DNA from: Chloroflexota bacterium
Lineage (GTDB): Bacteria; Chloroflexota; Dehalococcoidia; UBA2979
Reading direction: 5' to 3'
NCBI GenBank assembly: GCA_003670575.1
Contig: QWRD01000001.1
Span: 186,001-250,000 of the forward strand
DNA length: 64,000 nucleotides
Shown: in pieces, positions 50,592 to 60,882 of the stretch
Position numbering within the stretch: position 1 is the first letter of the stretch
How the letters are laid out: each line of letters opens with the position of its first letter
The notes under the pieces: generated by a model
Databases searched by the model: none
Seen by the model: the letters and a program-made list of their open reading frames with translations, nothing else
Told to the model about the DNA's origin: nothing
Made by a program: the position numbers and the translations under genes

Positions 50592-51689
50592 CTACAGCCG
50601 CTGGCGCTGGCCGCTGTCCGAGGCGCGCTCGATAGCATCGATGATGCGGTGCAGCTCCACGGCGGTGTCGAAGTCAGCGGTGACCGGCGCGGTGCCGCCG
50701 GAGCCGATCGCGGCAGCGAGCTCGCGGTAGACCTGGCTCACGTTTGCGGGCGCGCCACTCGGCGTGCCGGGCGGGCGCTGGTACGCCTCGCTCAGCGCGA
50801 GCGGGTCGAGCGCAGCCTCGCCACGCTTGCCGAGCAGCACGGTGAGTTCCGCTGTGTTGGGTGCGGACTCGCCGCGCAGCAGCACGGTGCCCTCCGTGCC
50901 ATGGACCTCGAGGTGGAAGCCGCTCCCGAGCACCGGCACCGTCTCGATGTGCATCGCGACCAGCGCGCCGTTGGCGAGCTCCGCGTCGACCACGACGTTG
51001 TCCGGCGCGGTGGGGTGGAGCACCTCGTTGGTGCCTTGCACCACCACGTCCGGAAACAGCGTGCGCACCGTCGCCGAGAGCGCCGCGATCTCGCCGAGGG
51101 CGTAACGCAGGCTGTCGATGGCGTGGCCCCCCTGAATGGTGAGCACGGTCGCGCCCATGTCTTTGTCGATCTGCCAGTGCAGCGTGCCCGCGCGCGCTCC
51201 CGCGCCGCTCCCGCTCACGACCATCGTCGCGGAGACCACCTCGCCGATCTCGCCGGCGGCGATCAGGTCGCGCACCTGGTTGATGGCGGGGTTGCTGCGC
51301 CCCTGCAGGCCGACCTGGTGGATGACACCTTTCGCGTGCGCGAGGTCACGCAGTTCGATGGCCTCGCGCAGGTTCGCGCCCAGCGGCCACTCGCAGAAGA
51401 CGTGCTTGCCCGCGTCCAGCGCCGCCTTCACGAGCGCGTAGTGCGAGGGAACACGCACCGCCACCACGATGAGGTCGACCTCCGGGTGATTCGCCATTGC
51501 CTCGACGTTGTCGAACGCGAGCGGGACGCCGAAGCGATCCGCGGTGGCGCGAGCGGTCTCCATGCGGGTGGTGCACACGGCGCGCACCTCGAACTCCGGG
51601 ACGGCGGCGAGCGCCGGGAGGTGGGCACGCGTGCCCCAGCCGTAGTCGAGGTTCGCCCCGACGATGCCTACTCGAATGCGGTCTGCCAT
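50592..51689 (-). CDS. Gfo/Idh/MocA-family oxidoreductase
   Basis: 365 aa, normal length. NAD-binding GIVGANLDYGWGTRAHLPAL (9-28) has a loop longer than the usual GxGxxG. VFCEWPLGANLREA supplies the EKP-like motif, with Trp in place of Lys (EWP), as in the galactose-repressor Gal80-like subgroup. GGHAIDSLRYAL has the His of the active-site region. It probably oxidises a sugar or related polyol, though loss of the catalytic Lys makes activity uncertain. ATG 51687-51689 with AAGGAGG. Followed on the same strand by no close partner. Confidence 0.9.
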   Translation of the reverse strand: MADRIRVGIVGANLDYGWGTRAHLPALAAVPEFEVRAVCTTRMETARATADRFGVPLAFDNVEAMANHPEVDLIVVAVRVPSHYALVKAALDAGKHVFCEWPLGANLREAIELRDLAHAKGVIHQVGLQGRSNPAINQVRDLIAAGEIGEVVSATMVVSGSGAGARAGTLHWQIDKDMGATVLTIQGGHAIDSLRYALGEIAALSATVRTLFPDVVVQGTNEVLHPTAPDNVVVDAELANGALVAMHIETVPVLGSGFHLEVHGTEGTVLLRGESAPNTAELTVLLGKRGEAALDPLALSEAYQRPPGTPSGAPANVSQVYRELAAAIGSGGTAPVTADFDTAVELHRIIDAIERASDSGQRQRL

Positions 51690-51794
51690 CGATGGCCTCC
51701 TTCTGTGTGCATGTTCCAGTGCGGACGCGCCGCGTTTCATGTGTTCGATTGGTGACACTGGGCGGCGAGGGTGTCGTCGCCTAGCCCCCGCGCG

Positions 51795-52583
51795 CTACAA
51801 AATCGTGCGGCCGCCGTCGATGGCGATGGTCTGGCCGGTGACGTAGGCCGCGGCCTCCGAGGCGAGGTAGACCGCCAGCAGTCCCACCTCGCGCGTCAGG
51901 CCCATGCGGCGCAGCGGGACGGTGGTCGCGGCCTGCGCGTTGCGGCGCTCCCAGTCGGCGTCGGTCATCGCCTCGCGGTCGGGGAAGGTGCCGGGGGCGA
52001 TGCCGTTCACGCGCACCCCGTATGGCGCCCACTCCAGCGCGAGCGACTCCGTAAAACGCGTGAGGCCGGTCTTGGCGGCGGCGTACGCGCTCATGTTCGG
52101 CCCGCCCTTGAGCGCGGCGAACGAGGAGATGTTGATGACGCAGCCCTCGCCGCGCTCCAGCAGTTGCGGGCCGAACATGTGGCAGGCGAGGTAGGCCTGC
52201 GTGAGGTTGATATCGATCACGTGGTGCCACTCGGCGGGGGTCATCACGTGGCCGGTCGCGCCCGGAGCGGCAGCGACCGCGCCCTGGATCGAGTCGCCGA
52301 GGCAGTTGATGAGCACGTCCACCCCGCCGAGGTCGGCCATCACGCGGGGGAGCAGCGCCTTCATCGACTCCGCGTTGGTGCCGTCGGCGGCCCAGCCGAA
52401 GCCGGCGCGGCCGCGCGCGCGCACCTCCTCGGCGACCTGCTGCGCGCTCGCCTCGCCGAGGCTCGTGACGCCAACGTCGGCACCCGCGTCGGCCATCGCC
52501 AGCGCGATGCCCTTGCCGATGCCTCGGCCCGCGCCCGTGATCAGCACGCGGGCCCCGGTCAGGTCGAACTCTGTGAGCGCCAT
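51795..52583 (-). CDS. short-chain dehydrogenase/reductase (SDR)
   Basis: 262 aa classical SDR. Cofactor loop TGAGRGIGKG (residues ~16-25), NCLGD in place of NNAG, active-site Ser in INISSFA, Tyr-x3-Lys in SAYAAAKTG, and the C-terminal PGT and GGRTIL. NAD(P)-dependent oxidation of an unknown alcohol or ketone. ATG 52581-52583 with GGAGGGGC. It begins 95 bp after the MFS gene and may share its transcript. Confidence 0.92.
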   Translation of the reverse strand: MALTEFDLTGARVLITGAGRGIGKGIALAMADAGADVGVTSLGEASAQQVAEEVRARGRAGFGWAADGTNAESMKALLPRVMADLGGVDVLINCLGDSIQGAVAAAPGATGHVMTPAEWHHVIDINLTQAYLACHMFGPQLLERGEGCVINISSFAALKGGPNMSAYAAAKTGLTRFTESLALEWAPYGVRVNGIAPGTFPDREAMTDADWERRNAQAATTVPLRRMGLTREVGLLAVYLASEAAAYVTGQTIAIDGGRTIL

Positions 52584-52678
52584 CGTTGTGCCCCTCCTCC
52601 TGCGCGTGTCGTTGTCTTGTCTCGAGAGCGTACGAGCGATGACCGCGCGGCGGAACAGGGCGCGCGCGACTCGCGCCC

Positions 52679-53998
52679 TCAGTCGGCGGCGGCGGCGGCT
52701 GGGACGAGCGCGGGCGTCAGATGGTGCGCGAGCGGCCTCGGCGGCTTCGAGACGAAGATCAGCGCCGCTGCTACCGCGAAGAAGCTGAAGGATATCTCCC
52801 ACACCGTGCTGGCGGCGAAGCCGGCGTCCAGCAGGTAGCCGAAGAGCGGCGCGCCGAGCCCGGAGGCGACGATGGAGACCGGCATCACGATGCCACGGAT
52901 CGCGCCGAGGTGGCGGCGGCCGAAGTAGTTGGGGAAGAACAGGTTATTCAGCGCGGTGTACGCGCCCGCCGCGGAGCCCCACAGCACGTTGTGCGCGACG
53001 ATCGTCCACGGCTCGCCGTTGCTGATGATCATCGGCACGATCGAAGCGGCGAAGCCAATCAGCCCTGCACATCCGACATAACGGATCGGGAAGCGATCGG
53101 CGAACAATCCCACCACCATGATCGAGCCCACCACCGTCAGCGGGTCGAGCGCGGTGCCCAGCCCGACGAGCGTCGGCGACATCCCGGTGCTGGTCCAGAA
53201 CCCGACCCGGTACACGAGCGTCCCGGTGAGCGCGGCGCCCGCAATCGCCAGCGCCGCCAGTGCGAGCCACATCGTCCCGGTGCGCAGCGCCTCGCGGGCG
53301 GTCCAGTCGATGGTCGTGATCAAGCGGGCGGACCGGCTGGTGGTGTCGACGACCGCGGACGGGTCGATCGGCGTCGCGTCGCCGTCGGGGTGCAGTCCAA
53401 TGTCTTCCGGCGAGCGGCGGACGAAGAGCACGCTGACTGATACCACTACCGCCGCCACCACCGCACCGAAGATCATCGTGGTGTTACGCCAGCCCATGAT
53501 GCCGATCATCCACTGGGTGATCGGGATCGTGAACACGGTGCCTGCTGCCATCCCCGTGCTCGCGATGGCGAGCGCGCGGCCTCGCTGGCGGATGAACCAC
53601 TTCGCCAGCGGCACCTGAGTCAGTAGCTGCCCGGCCGGTCCGCCGAACCCTGCGAGGCCGGAGACCGCGAACACGGCGTACGCCAGCCAGAGGCTATGTA
53701 CCGTCCCCAGCGCAATCAGTCCGATGCCGCCAATCGCGCCGCAGATCGCGCCGACCCATCGCGCCCCGTGGCGGTCGATCATGATGCCGAGCATTGGGCC
53801 GCTGAGCCCCGCGGCGAACAGCCGAAGCGTCAGCGACCAGGCCAGCGCGCTCTTCGGCACGCCGAGGTCTTCGCTCATCGGGCCGATGAGGAAGGAGAAG
53901 ATCACTGCGTTCAGGGGGGAGACGGCGACGTTGATCGCCAGCGCTGACCATACCATCACCCAGCCGTAGTACAGGCGGTGCACAGGCAAGGCGCGCAT
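52679..53998 (-). CDS. MFS transporter (monocarboxylate/oxalate-formate-like)
   Basis: 439 aa, 12 helices. The start HRLYYGWVMVWSALAINVAV and GFGGPAGQLLTQ resemble the OFA/MCT group. An Ala/Pro-rich tail closes the protein. It could import a monocarboxylate to be oxidised by the SDR downstream; the link is inferred from order only. ATG 53996-53998 without a clear ribosome site. It is divergent from the LOG gene with a 189-bp gap. Confidence 0.85.
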   Translation of the reverse strand: MRALPVHRLYYGWVMVWSALAINVAVSPLNAVIFSFLIGPMSEDLGVPKSALAWSLTLRLFAAGLSGPMLGIMIDRHGARWVGAICGAIGGIGLIALGTVHSLWLAYAVFAVSGLAGFGGPAGQLLTQVPLAKWFIRQRGRALAIASTGMAAGTVFTIPITQWMIGIMGWRNTTMIFGAVVAAVVVSVSVLFVRRSPEDIGLHPDGDATPIDPSAVVDTTSRSARLITTIDWTAREALRTGTMWLALAALAIAGAALTGTLVYRVGFWTSTGMSPTLVGLGTALDPLTVVGSIMVVGLFADRFPIRYVGCAGLIGFAASIVPMIISNGEPWTIVAHNVLWGSAAGAYTALNNLFFPNYFGRRHLGAIRGIVMPVSIVASGLGAPLFGYLLDAGFAASTVWEISFSFFAVAAALIFVSKPPRPLAHHLTPALVPAAAAAD

Positions 53999-54187
53999 CG
54001 GCTGCTCCAGACGTGAACGTCATGTGCGGGGGGTGTCACGGTATCTTACGCTTCACGCCGCCGTTCCTGTTGCCGTGGAGCGCATGTTGCACCGTCGCGG
54101 CCGCGACCGTCCGATTGACCGCCCTGCTCCCTCGTCCGACCCTCGACGTGGACGGAACGATGCCGCCCGCACTCACATCGAGGAGCC

Positions 54188-54973
54188 ATGAGCACGCCGC
54201 CCACCCCGCCTCATCCGACGCCTCCACCTGAGCCGCGTTGGGATGCATCCCGTCTGTCAGGGGAGCGACGGTTCTTCGCGGGGCCGCAGTCTCGCCTCGC
54301 AGAGTTGTGGTGGGCGATCCAGGTGTTCGTGGAGTTCATCCGTGGATTTCGTGCGCTGCACTTCGTTGGTCCGTGCGTGACGGTGTTCGGCTCGGCGCGA
54401 TTTGCCGAGGGGCACCCGTACTACACGTTGACCCGCGAGGTGGGCGCAGAACTTGCGCGCGAGGGGTTCATTGTGATGACGGGCGGCGGTCCCGGGCTGA
54501 TGGAGGCCGCGAATCGCGGCGCGCGCGATGCGGGCGGCCGCAGTATTGGCTGCAACATCCAACTGCCGCTGGAGCAGCAGCCGAATCCGTACTTGGATGT
54601 CTGGCTTGAGTTTCGGCACTTCTTCGTGCGCAAGGTCATGCTCGTGAAGTATTCGTACGCCTTCATCGTGATGCCCGGTGGGTTCGGTACCCTCGACGAG
54701 GCGTTCGAGGCGGCGACGCTGGTGCAGACCGGGAAGATCGAGGAGTTCCCGATCGTCTTCATGGGCACGGAGTTCTGGGCGCCGATCCGGGAGCAGTTGT
54801 ACAGCCAGATGGTGCCCGCCGGCACGATCACTCAGGCCGAGGCAGATCGCGTGTTGTTCACCGATTCGCCGCAGGAGGCGGCTGCTGCGATCCAGCAGCG
54901 CGCACTCTCGCGGTTTGGGTTGCGATACGGCCCGCGGGTTCGCCCGCGTCGGCGGTTCTGGCTGTTCGAGTGA
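54188..54973 (+). CDS. LOG-family (TIGR00730) nucleotide phosphoribohydrolase
   Basis: 261 aa. Rossmann-type lysine-decarboxylase-like fold with VTVFGSARF, MTGGGPGLMEAANRGA and the signature PGGFGTLDEAFE, the active-site motif of cytokinin-activating and AMP-hydrolysing LOG proteins. The N-terminal ~50 residues (Pro-rich) are poorly conserved. It probably cleaves a nucleoside 5'-monophosphate. ATG 54188 with GAGGAG. The flavoprotein gene follows after 49 bp. Confidence 0.92.
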   Translation: MSTPPTPPHPTPPPEPRWDASRLSGERRFFAGPQSRLAELWWAIQVFVEFIRGFRALHFVGPCVTVFGSARFAEGHPYYTLTREVGAELAREGFIVMTGGGPGLMEAANRGARDAGGRSIGCNIQLPLEQQPNPYLDVWLEFRHFFVRKVMLVKYSYAFIVMPGGFGTLDEAFEAATLVQTGKIEEFPIVFMGTEFWAPIREQLYSQMVPAGTITQAEADRVLFTDSPQEAAAAIQQRALSRFGLRYGPRVRPRRRFWLFE

Positions 54974-55022
54974 GGGCTCCGCTCGTGCAGCTTACGCACA
55001 TGGCCACGCTGGGATCGCGCTG

Positions 55023-56261
55023 ATGGAGCGCGTGGAGTTGGCGGTGGTGGGGGCGGGCGCTGCCGGGTTGATGGCGAGCATCCACGCTGGCCGCGTCGGA
55101 CAGTCGACAGTCGTGCTGGATGGTGCGCGCGTGCTAGGCGCGAAAATCCTCGTGGCGGGCGGCGGGCGCTGCAACGTGACGCACGACGAGGTGGATGAGG
55201 GGGCGTACTTCGGCTCGACCCCTGCTGCGATCCGCCGTGTGCTGCGCGCGTTCGATGTACCTCGCACGATCGAGTTCTTCGCAGCGCTTGGCGTCACGTT
55301 GAAGCGCGAGGACACGGGCAAGTTGTTCCCGGTGACCGACAGTTCGCGCACCGTGTTGGACGCGCTGCTACGCGCCGCCCACGAGGCTGGCGCCGAGTTG
55401 CGGCACCCTCGACGTGTGCGCGATGTGGAGCGCATCGACGATGTCGAGGGCGTTGGGTACGTGGTGCGCGGCGATTGGGGAGAGTTGTATGCGCGTCGGT
55501 TGATCCTCGCGATGGGAGGGCAGAGCTTGCCGCGCTCCGGCAGTGACGGTTCGGGGTTTGCGCTCGCGCGGACGCTGGGACACCACGTGACGCCACGGCT
55601 GCTGCCGGCGCTGGTCGCGTTGACGCTCGCCGATGGCTGCTTCGTGCGCGGGCTGTCCGGGCTGGCGGCGGAGACACGTATCGAGGTGCGCGCGGCGACG
55701 GGCAAGCGACTGCACATGCGCAGCGGCGCAACGCTCTGCACGCACTTCGGACTCTCTGGCCCTGCGCCGATGGACATCAGCCGGTGCTGGCAAGACGCGC
55801 TGATCGATGATCCGGGCGCGCAGCTCGTCGTTAGTTGGTTACCACAGGAGACGGCGGCGTCGCTGGATGCGGCCTTGCAGGCGCTCGGCCCCGAGACGCC
55901 GTTGCGCTACCTCGCGGCGCGGCTGCCCGCGCGCCTCGCACGTGCGTTGTGCGAGCAGGCGGGCGTCGATCCCTCGACGCCGGGACATGCGCTGCGTCGC
56001 GAGCAACGTCGCGCGCTGGTTCACGCGGTGCTGGATGCACCGCTGCCGGTCACGGGCACGCGCGGCTGGGCGAACGCCGAGGCAACGGCAGGCGGCGTCC
56101 CGCTGAGCGAGGTGCATCTGGACACGATGGAGTCGCGTGTGTCTCCGGGGCTCTACCTCTGCGGCGAACTGCTCGACGTGGACGGCCACATCGGGGGGTA
56201 CAACTTCCAGTGGGCGTGGTCGAGTGGCACCCTCGCGGGGCGAGGTGCGGCGAGAGGGTAG
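55023..56261 (+). CDS. BaiN/HI0933-like FAD-dependent oxidoreductase
   Basis: 412 aa. FAD-binding ELAVVGAGAAGLMASIHAGR (4-23), the family box AKILVAGGGRCNVTH (~40-54) and, at the end, GLYLCGELLDVDGHIGGYNFQWAWSSG, which encloses the flavin. Relatives reduce unsaturated bile-acid intermediates or are of unknown function. ATG 55023 has only a weak ribosome site. Stop lies 24 bp before repeat copy 7. Confidence 0.92.
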   Translation: MERVELAVVGAGAAGLMASIHAGRVGQSTVVLDGARVLGAKILVAGGGRCNVTHDEVDEGAYFGSTPAAIRRVLRAFDVPRTIEFFAALGVTLKREDTGKLFPVTDSSRTVLDALLRAAHEAGAELRHPRRVRDVERIDDVEGVGYVVRGDWGELYARRLILAMGGQSLPRSGSDGSGFALARTLGHHVTPRLLPALVALTLADGCFVRGLSGLAAETRIEVRAATGKRLHMRSGATLCTHFGLSGPAPMDISRCWQDALIDDPGAQLVVSWLPQETAASLDAALQALGPETPLRYLAARLPARLARALCEQAGVDPSTPGHALRREQRRALVHAVLDAPLPVTGTRGWANAEATAGGVPLSEVHLDTMESRVSPGLYLCGELLDVDGHIGGYNFQWAWSSGTLAGRGAARG

Positions 56262-56285
56262 AAGCGCGGACCTACGCCGGGAGAA

Positions 56286-56417
56286 AGCCCCACCCCAACC
56301 CTCCCCCGTACAGGGGGAGGGGGCTAGCACCGGAGTGGGAGAGGGTGGGATGTGGAGCCAAACGTTTGCTGCTCCCCTCGCCACGCTTGCGGGGAGAGGG
56401 GCCGGGGGTGAGGGCTC
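56286..56417. repeat. dispersed intergenic repeat, copy 7 (inverted B then inverted A)
   Basis: Inverted B begins near 56286 (AGCCCCACCCCAACCCTCCC) and inverted A ends near 56417. It lies between the converging flavoprotein and metH genes. Confidence 0.8.
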
Positions 56418-56442
56418 CGAGTATCGCCGCTGAGGGCTCCTA

Positions 56443-59133
56443 CTACCGTCGGCGCGGGTCGTAGCCGAGGTTCGGCGCGAGCCAGCGCTCCATCTCCCCG
56501 ATGCTCGTGCCCTTACGGCGTGCGTAGTCCTCGACCTGGTCCCGACCGATGCGGCCGACGCCGAAGTAGCGCGCGTCCGGGTGGGAGAAGTAGTAGCCGG
56601 AGACACTGGCTGCCGGCTGCATCGCGAACGAGTCGGTCAGCGTGATCCCGGTACGTACCTCGGCATCCAGCATGTCGAAGAGGGTGCGCTTCTCGGTGTG
56701 GTCGGGGCAGGCGGGGTAGCCGGGGGCCGGGCGGATGCCGCGATAGCGCTCGGCAATCACCGCTGCATTGTCCAACGCCTCGTCGGTGGCGTAGCCCCAG
56801 ATGTCGGTGCGCACGCGCTCATGGATGCGCTCCGCCAGCGCCTCTGCGAGGCGATCCGCGAGCGCCTTGAGCAGGATCGCGGAGTAGTCGTCGTGGTCCG
56901 CCTCGAACGCCGCAACGCGCGCATCGATGCCGTCGCCGGCGGTGACCGCGAACCCGCCGAGGTAGTCCGGAACGCCGCTGTCCGCGGGCGCGATGTAGTC
57001 GGCGAGCGCGATGTTCTCCGGGCGTCCGCGCTCGCGGCTGGTCTGCTGGCGCAGCGTGTGCACGGTCGCTGCAACGTGCGTGCGCGACTCGTCGGTGTAG
57101 ACCTCGATGTCATCGCCGCGGCGGTTCGCGGGCCACAGCCCGACCACCGCGTGTGCGTGCAGCCAGCGCTCGTCGACGATGCGACGGAGCATCGCCTGGG
57201 CATCCTCGTACAACTGGTGCGCTGCCTCACCCACTACCGGGTCGTCCAACAATTGCGGGAACGAGCCGCTGATCTCCCACGCCTGGAAGAACGGCGTCCA
57301 GTCGATGCGATCGACGAGGTCGGCGAGCGGGTAGTCGCGAAACTCCGTGATGCCCGCCTGCTGCGGGTGCGGCGGGGCGTAGCCCTCCCAGTGCACCGGC
57401 GCGGAGCGCGCTCGCGCCTCCTCGATCGGGTAGCGGTCGGTGGTCTCCGTGCGGCTGAGGTGCTCCTCGCGGATGTGGTCGTACTCGATGCGCGTCTCGT
57501 CTGCGAGGCTGTCGCCGGCGAGCAGCCGGGAGACCACGGACACGGCGCGCGACGCGTCTGGCACATACACGAGCGGGCCGAGGTAGTTCGGCGCGATCTT
57601 CACGGCGGTGTGCGCTCGACTGGTGGTGGCACCGCCGATCAGCAGCGGCAACGTGAACCCCTGGCGCTGCATCTCCGATGCGACGTACGCCATCTCCTCC
57701 AGGCTGGGGGTGATCAATCCGGAGAGGCCGATCACGTCCGCGCCCACCTCGATCGCGGTGTCGAGGATGCGCTGCGCGGGCACCATCACGCCGAGGTCGA
57801 TCACCTCGTAGTTGTTGCACTGCAGCACGATGCCAACGATGTTCTTGCCGATGTCGTGGACATCGCCCTTCACCGTCGCCATCACGATCTTGCCGTTGCT
57901 GCTGCGGTCACCCGCGACTTTCAACGCCTCGATGTACGGCGTGAGGTGCGCGACCGCCTTCTTCATGACGCGGGCGCTCTTCACCACCTGCGGCAGGAAC
58001 ATCTTCCCGGCGCCGAAGAGGTCGCCGACGACACTCATCCCGGCCATCAGCGGCCCCTCGATGACATTGACCGGCCCTGCGGAGATGAGCCGCACTTCCT
58101 CCACGTCATCGACGATGAACTCATCGATGCCGTGCACGAGGCCGTACGCGATACGGTCGGCGGCGGGCTCTGCGCGCCACGCGAGGCTGGGTACCTCGGG
58201 CGCGCCAGCGTCGCGGCGATAGCGCTCGGCGGCCTCCAACAGTCGATCGGTGGCGTCTTCGCGGCGGTTGAGGATCACGTCCTCTACACGCACCCGCAGA
58301 TCCTCGGGAATCTCGTCGTACACGGGCAGTGCGCCGGCGTTCACGATCGCCATGTCCATGCCCGCCGCGATCGCGTGGTAGAGGAAGACCGCGTGCATCG
58401 CCTCCCGCACTGCATCGTTGCCGCGGAACGCGAAGGAGACATTGGAGACGCCGCCGGAGACCTTCACGTGCGGCAGCGTCGCCTTGATCGCGCGCGTCGC
58501 CTCGAAGAACGCGAGGGCGTAGCCGCTGTGCTCCTCGATGCCAGTCGCGACCGCGAAGACGTTCGGGTCGAAGATGATGTCCTCGGGCGGGAACCCGATA
58601 CGGTCCACCAGCAGGTGGTACGCGCGCGTACAGATCGCGACCTTGCGCTCGGCGCTGTCGGCCTGACCCTGCTCATCGAACGCCATCACCACGGCAGCCG
58701 CGCCAAAGCGACGCACCGTGCGGGCGCGCGCCAGGAAGGTCTCTTCGCCGTCCTTCAGGCTGATCGAGTTCACGATCGGCTTGCCCTGCACGCAGCGCAG
58801 GCCAGCCTCGATCACCGGCCAGCGGGACGAGTCGACCATGAAGGGCACGCGGGCGATGTCCGGCTCTGCGGCGATCAGGTTGAGGTAGCGGGTCATTGCC
58901 TGCTCGCCGTTGAGCATCCCCTCGTCCATGTTCACGTCGAGGATTGCGGCGCCGGCTTCGACCTGCTGGCGAGCAACCTCGACGGCCGCAGGGAAGTCGC
59001 CCGTGAGGATCAGACGGCGGAAGCGCGCGGAGCCGGTCACGTTTGTGCGCTCGCCGATGTTGACGAAGCGCGCGCTGCGCACGGCCCGTTCCGCTTCGTC
59101 TGTGACGCCGGCGTCTTCGGGGAAGGCTGTCAT
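56443..59133 (-). CDS. metH: methionine synthase, folate-cobalamin-activation part (MetH C-terminal polypeptide)
   Basis: 896 aa. Pterin-binding barrel (~20-290, [18 protein letters not shown]), cobalamin cap helices (~340-430), B12-binding Rossmann domain with [11 protein letters not shown] (His426 is the Co ligand) and [13 protein letters not shown]. Then the AdoMet activation domain (~600-896) with [15 protein letters not shown]. It transfers methyl from methyl-tetrahydrofolate to cobalamin and on to homocysteine, whose domain is on the preceding polypeptide. The ATG follows its TAG with no spacing and in the same frame. Confidence 0.95.
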   Translation of the reverse strand: MTAFPEDAGVTDEAERAVRSARFVNIGERTNVTGSARFRRLILTGDFPAAVEVARQQVEAGAAILDVNMDEGMLNGEQAMTRYLNLIAAEPDIARVPFMVDSSRWPVIEAGLRCVQGKPIVNSISLKDGEETFLARARTVRRFGAAAVVMAFDEQGQADSAERKVAICTRAYHLLVDRIGFPPEDIIFDPNVFAVATGIEEHSGYALAFFEATRAIKATLPHVKVSGGVSNVSFAFRGNDAVREAMHAVFLYHAIAAGMDMAIVNAGALPVYDEIPEDLRVRVEDVILNRREDATDRLLEAAERYRRDAGAPEVPSLAWRAEPAADRIAYGLVHGIDEFIVDDVEEVRLISAGPVNVIEGPLMAGMSVVGDLFGAGKMFLPQVVKSARVMKKAVAHLTPYIEALKVAGDRSSNGKIVMATVKGDVHDIGKNIVGIVLQCNNYEVIDLGVMVPAQRILDTAIEVGADVIGLSGLITPSLEEMAYVASEMQRQGFTLPLLIGGATTSRAHTAVKIAPNYLGPLVYVPDASRAVSVVSRLLAGDSLADETRIEYDHIREEHLSRTETTDRYPIEEARARSAPVHWEGYAPPHPQQAGITEFRDYPLADLVDRIDWTPFFQAWEISGSFPQLLDDPVVGEAAHQLYEDAQAMLRRIVDERWLHAHAVVGLWPANRRGDDIEVYTDESRTHVAATVHTLRQQTSRERGRPENIALADYIAPADSGVPDYLGGFAVTAGDGIDARVAAFEADHDDYSAILLKALADRLAEALAERIHERVRTDIWGYATDEALDNAAVIAERYRGIRPAPGYPACPDHTEKRTLFDMLDAEVRTGITLTDSFAMQPAASVSGYYFSHPDARYFGVGRIGRDQVEDYARRKGTSIGEMERWLAPNLGYDPRRR

Positions 59134-60195
59134 CTAGCCGCCGATCTCGACGGGCTCAAGGCCGGCGAGGGTGAGCACGGCGCGGTGGGCCGGAAGCGTG
59201 CGCGGCGACAGGCCGCGTACCGCCTCGGCGATGGCTCGCGTGTGCTCCGGGGTGCTCCCGCAGCAGGAGCCGACGATGTTGACGAGGCCTTCACGCGCCC
59301 AGGTACCGATCGTGCCGGCCATCTCCTCGGGCGTCTCGTCGTATCCGCCGAACTCGTTCGGCAGTCCGGCGTTCGGGTAGACCGCGACGGCGGCGTCCGC
59401 GGCGCGTGACAGGTCGGCGACGTATTCGCGCATCGCCTCCGGGCCGAGCGAGCAATTCAACCCGATCGCCAACGGTCGCGCGTGTCGGACGGAGACCCAG
59501 AACGCGTCCAGCGTCTGCCCGGAGAGCGTGCGGCCGGAGCGGTCCACGATGGTTCCGCTGATGATCAGCGGGATCGTCTCTCCGCGCTGCTCCATCACCT
59601 CGTCGGCGGCGAAGATCGCGGCCTTCGCGTTCAGGGTGTCGGTGATCGTCTCGATCAGCAGGATATCCGCGCCGCCATCGATGAGGCCCGTGACCGCCTC
59701 GCGGTAGGCTGCGCGCAGCTCGTCGAAGGTGATGTTGCGCGCGCCGGGGTCGTTCACATCGGGCGACATGGAGGCGGTGCGGTTGGTGGGGCCAATGGAT
59801 CCAGCCACCCAGCGCGGGCGTCCGTCGAGTGCCGTGGCAGCGTCACACGCCTCGCGGCCGATGCGCGCGCCTTCACGGTTCAACTCCTCGGCGTGCTCCT
59901 CCAGGCGGTAGTCGCCCTGCGCGATGCGGGTGGAGGAGAAGGTGTTGGTGGAGGTGATGTCCGCGCCCGCGGCCAGATAGCGGTCGTGGATGTCCCGCAC
60001 GATATCCGGGCGGGTGAGGTTCAGGAGGTCGTTGTTCCCTCGGAGGTCGACGGGCCAGTCGCGGAAGTGCTCGCCGCGGAAGTCGGCCTCGGTCAGCCGG
60101 TAGCCCTGGATCAGAGAGCCCCACGCGCCGTCCAGCACCAGGATGCGCTCCCCGGCTGCCGCCTCCAACGCCTGTTGCCGCTCTGACCGAGTCAT
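59134..60195 (-). CDS. metH: methionine synthase, homocysteine-binding part (MetH N-terminal polypeptide)
   Basis: 353 aa from ATG 60193-60195 with GGGAGC. An ATG at 60270, also with GGGAG, would add 25 residues. Zinc-dependent homocysteine methyltransferase barrel: LDGAWGSLIQGY at the start, zinc Cys in GLNCSLG and in VGSCCGSTPEH. It ends in TAG (59136-59134), directly followed in frame by the ATG of the second part. Both halves together equal one ordinary ~1250 aa MetH. Confidence 0.95.
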   Translation of the reverse strand: MTRSERQQALEAAAGERILVLDGAWGSLIQGYRLTEADFRGEHFRDWPVDLRGNNDLLNLTRPDIVRDIHDRYLAAGADITSTNTFSSTRIAQGDYRLEEHAEELNREGARIGREACDAATALDGRPRWVAGSIGPTNRTASMSPDVNDPGARNITFDELRAAYREAVTGLIDGGADILLIETITDTLNAKAAIFAADEVMEQRGETIPLIISGTIVDRSGRTLSGQTLDAFWVSVRHARPLAIGLNCSLGPEAMREYVADLSRAADAAVAVYPNAGLPNEFGGYDETPEEMAGTIGTWAREGLVNIVGSCCGSTPEHTRAIAEAVRGLSPRTLPAHRAVLTLAGLEPVEIGG

Positions 60196-60348
60196 GGTTG
60201 CCCGCTCCCTCGCCCCGGCTGTTGGAATCTCCGTAGCCGAGGTTTCAATGATAGGGCGGCGAGTGGCCATGCGCTCCCGTGCCCGTTGTGAGCGGGTGAT
60301 CGTGCGCGGCGGCGGTGGCTCGAATGCCGAGGCCGAGACCGGGGGGCG

Positions 60349-60882
60349 CTAGCCGCCAGCGAGTGGCGCGACCTCCGCAGCGTTGAGCACGATCGCGAGC
60401 ATCGAGTAGTAGCCGAGCGTGGCGGTGAGTTCCACCAGCACGCGGTCGCCGTAGCGCGCCCGCAGGGCCTCGAACGTCTCGGGGTCGACGCGGTTCGTCG
60501 TGAGCAGTGCGCGCCCGTAGCGCACCACCAGCGCCTCATCGGCGGTGAACGCCTCGAGGTCTGCATCGCGCTCGATGGCCGCGATCGCTTCGGGGCGCAC
60601 GCCAACTCGCTGCGCCTGTGGCAGGTGGGCGGACCACTCGTACTCGCAGCGCCAGAGGTGCGCGCCCAGCAGCACGGCGAGCTCGCGCACCTCCGGTGGC
60701 ACCGACGATTCGAAGCGCACGAAGGCGCCGAGGTGTGCCGCGCGTCCTGCCAGCTCCGGACTGTGCAGGAGGATGGAGAACGGGCCACGCACCCGCCCGC
60801 GACTCTCCACGATCGCATCGAACACCGCGTGCGCGTCCTCGCTCAGTTGATCCTTCGTGGCGATCTCGGGCAGTCGGCTCAT
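60349..60882 (-). CDS. carboxymuconolactone decarboxylase-like protein
   Basis: 177 aa all-helical AhpD/CMD fold. The usual CxxC is absent: the site reads LWRCEYEWSAHLPQAQRVG, keeping a Glu and the His but no redox Cys pair. This is the CMD type rather than a peroxidase. PFSILLHSPELAGRA is typical for the group. ATG 60880-60882 with GGAG. It precedes metH by 153 bp on the same strand; a functional link is not evident. Confidence 0.88.
   Translation of the reverse strand: MSRLPEIATKDQLSEDAHAVFDAIVESRGRVRGPFSILLHSPELAGRAAHLGAFVRFESSVPPEVRELAVLLGAHLWRCEYEWSAHLPQAQRVGVRPEAIAAIERDADLEAFTADEALVVRYGRALLTTNRVDPETFEALRARYGDRVLVELTATLGYYSMLAIVLNAAEVAPLAGG

Noticed and set aside
56581-59409. 942-codon plus-strand open frame opposite metH
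   Set aside because: Antisense shadow of both metH parts; composition is artefactual.
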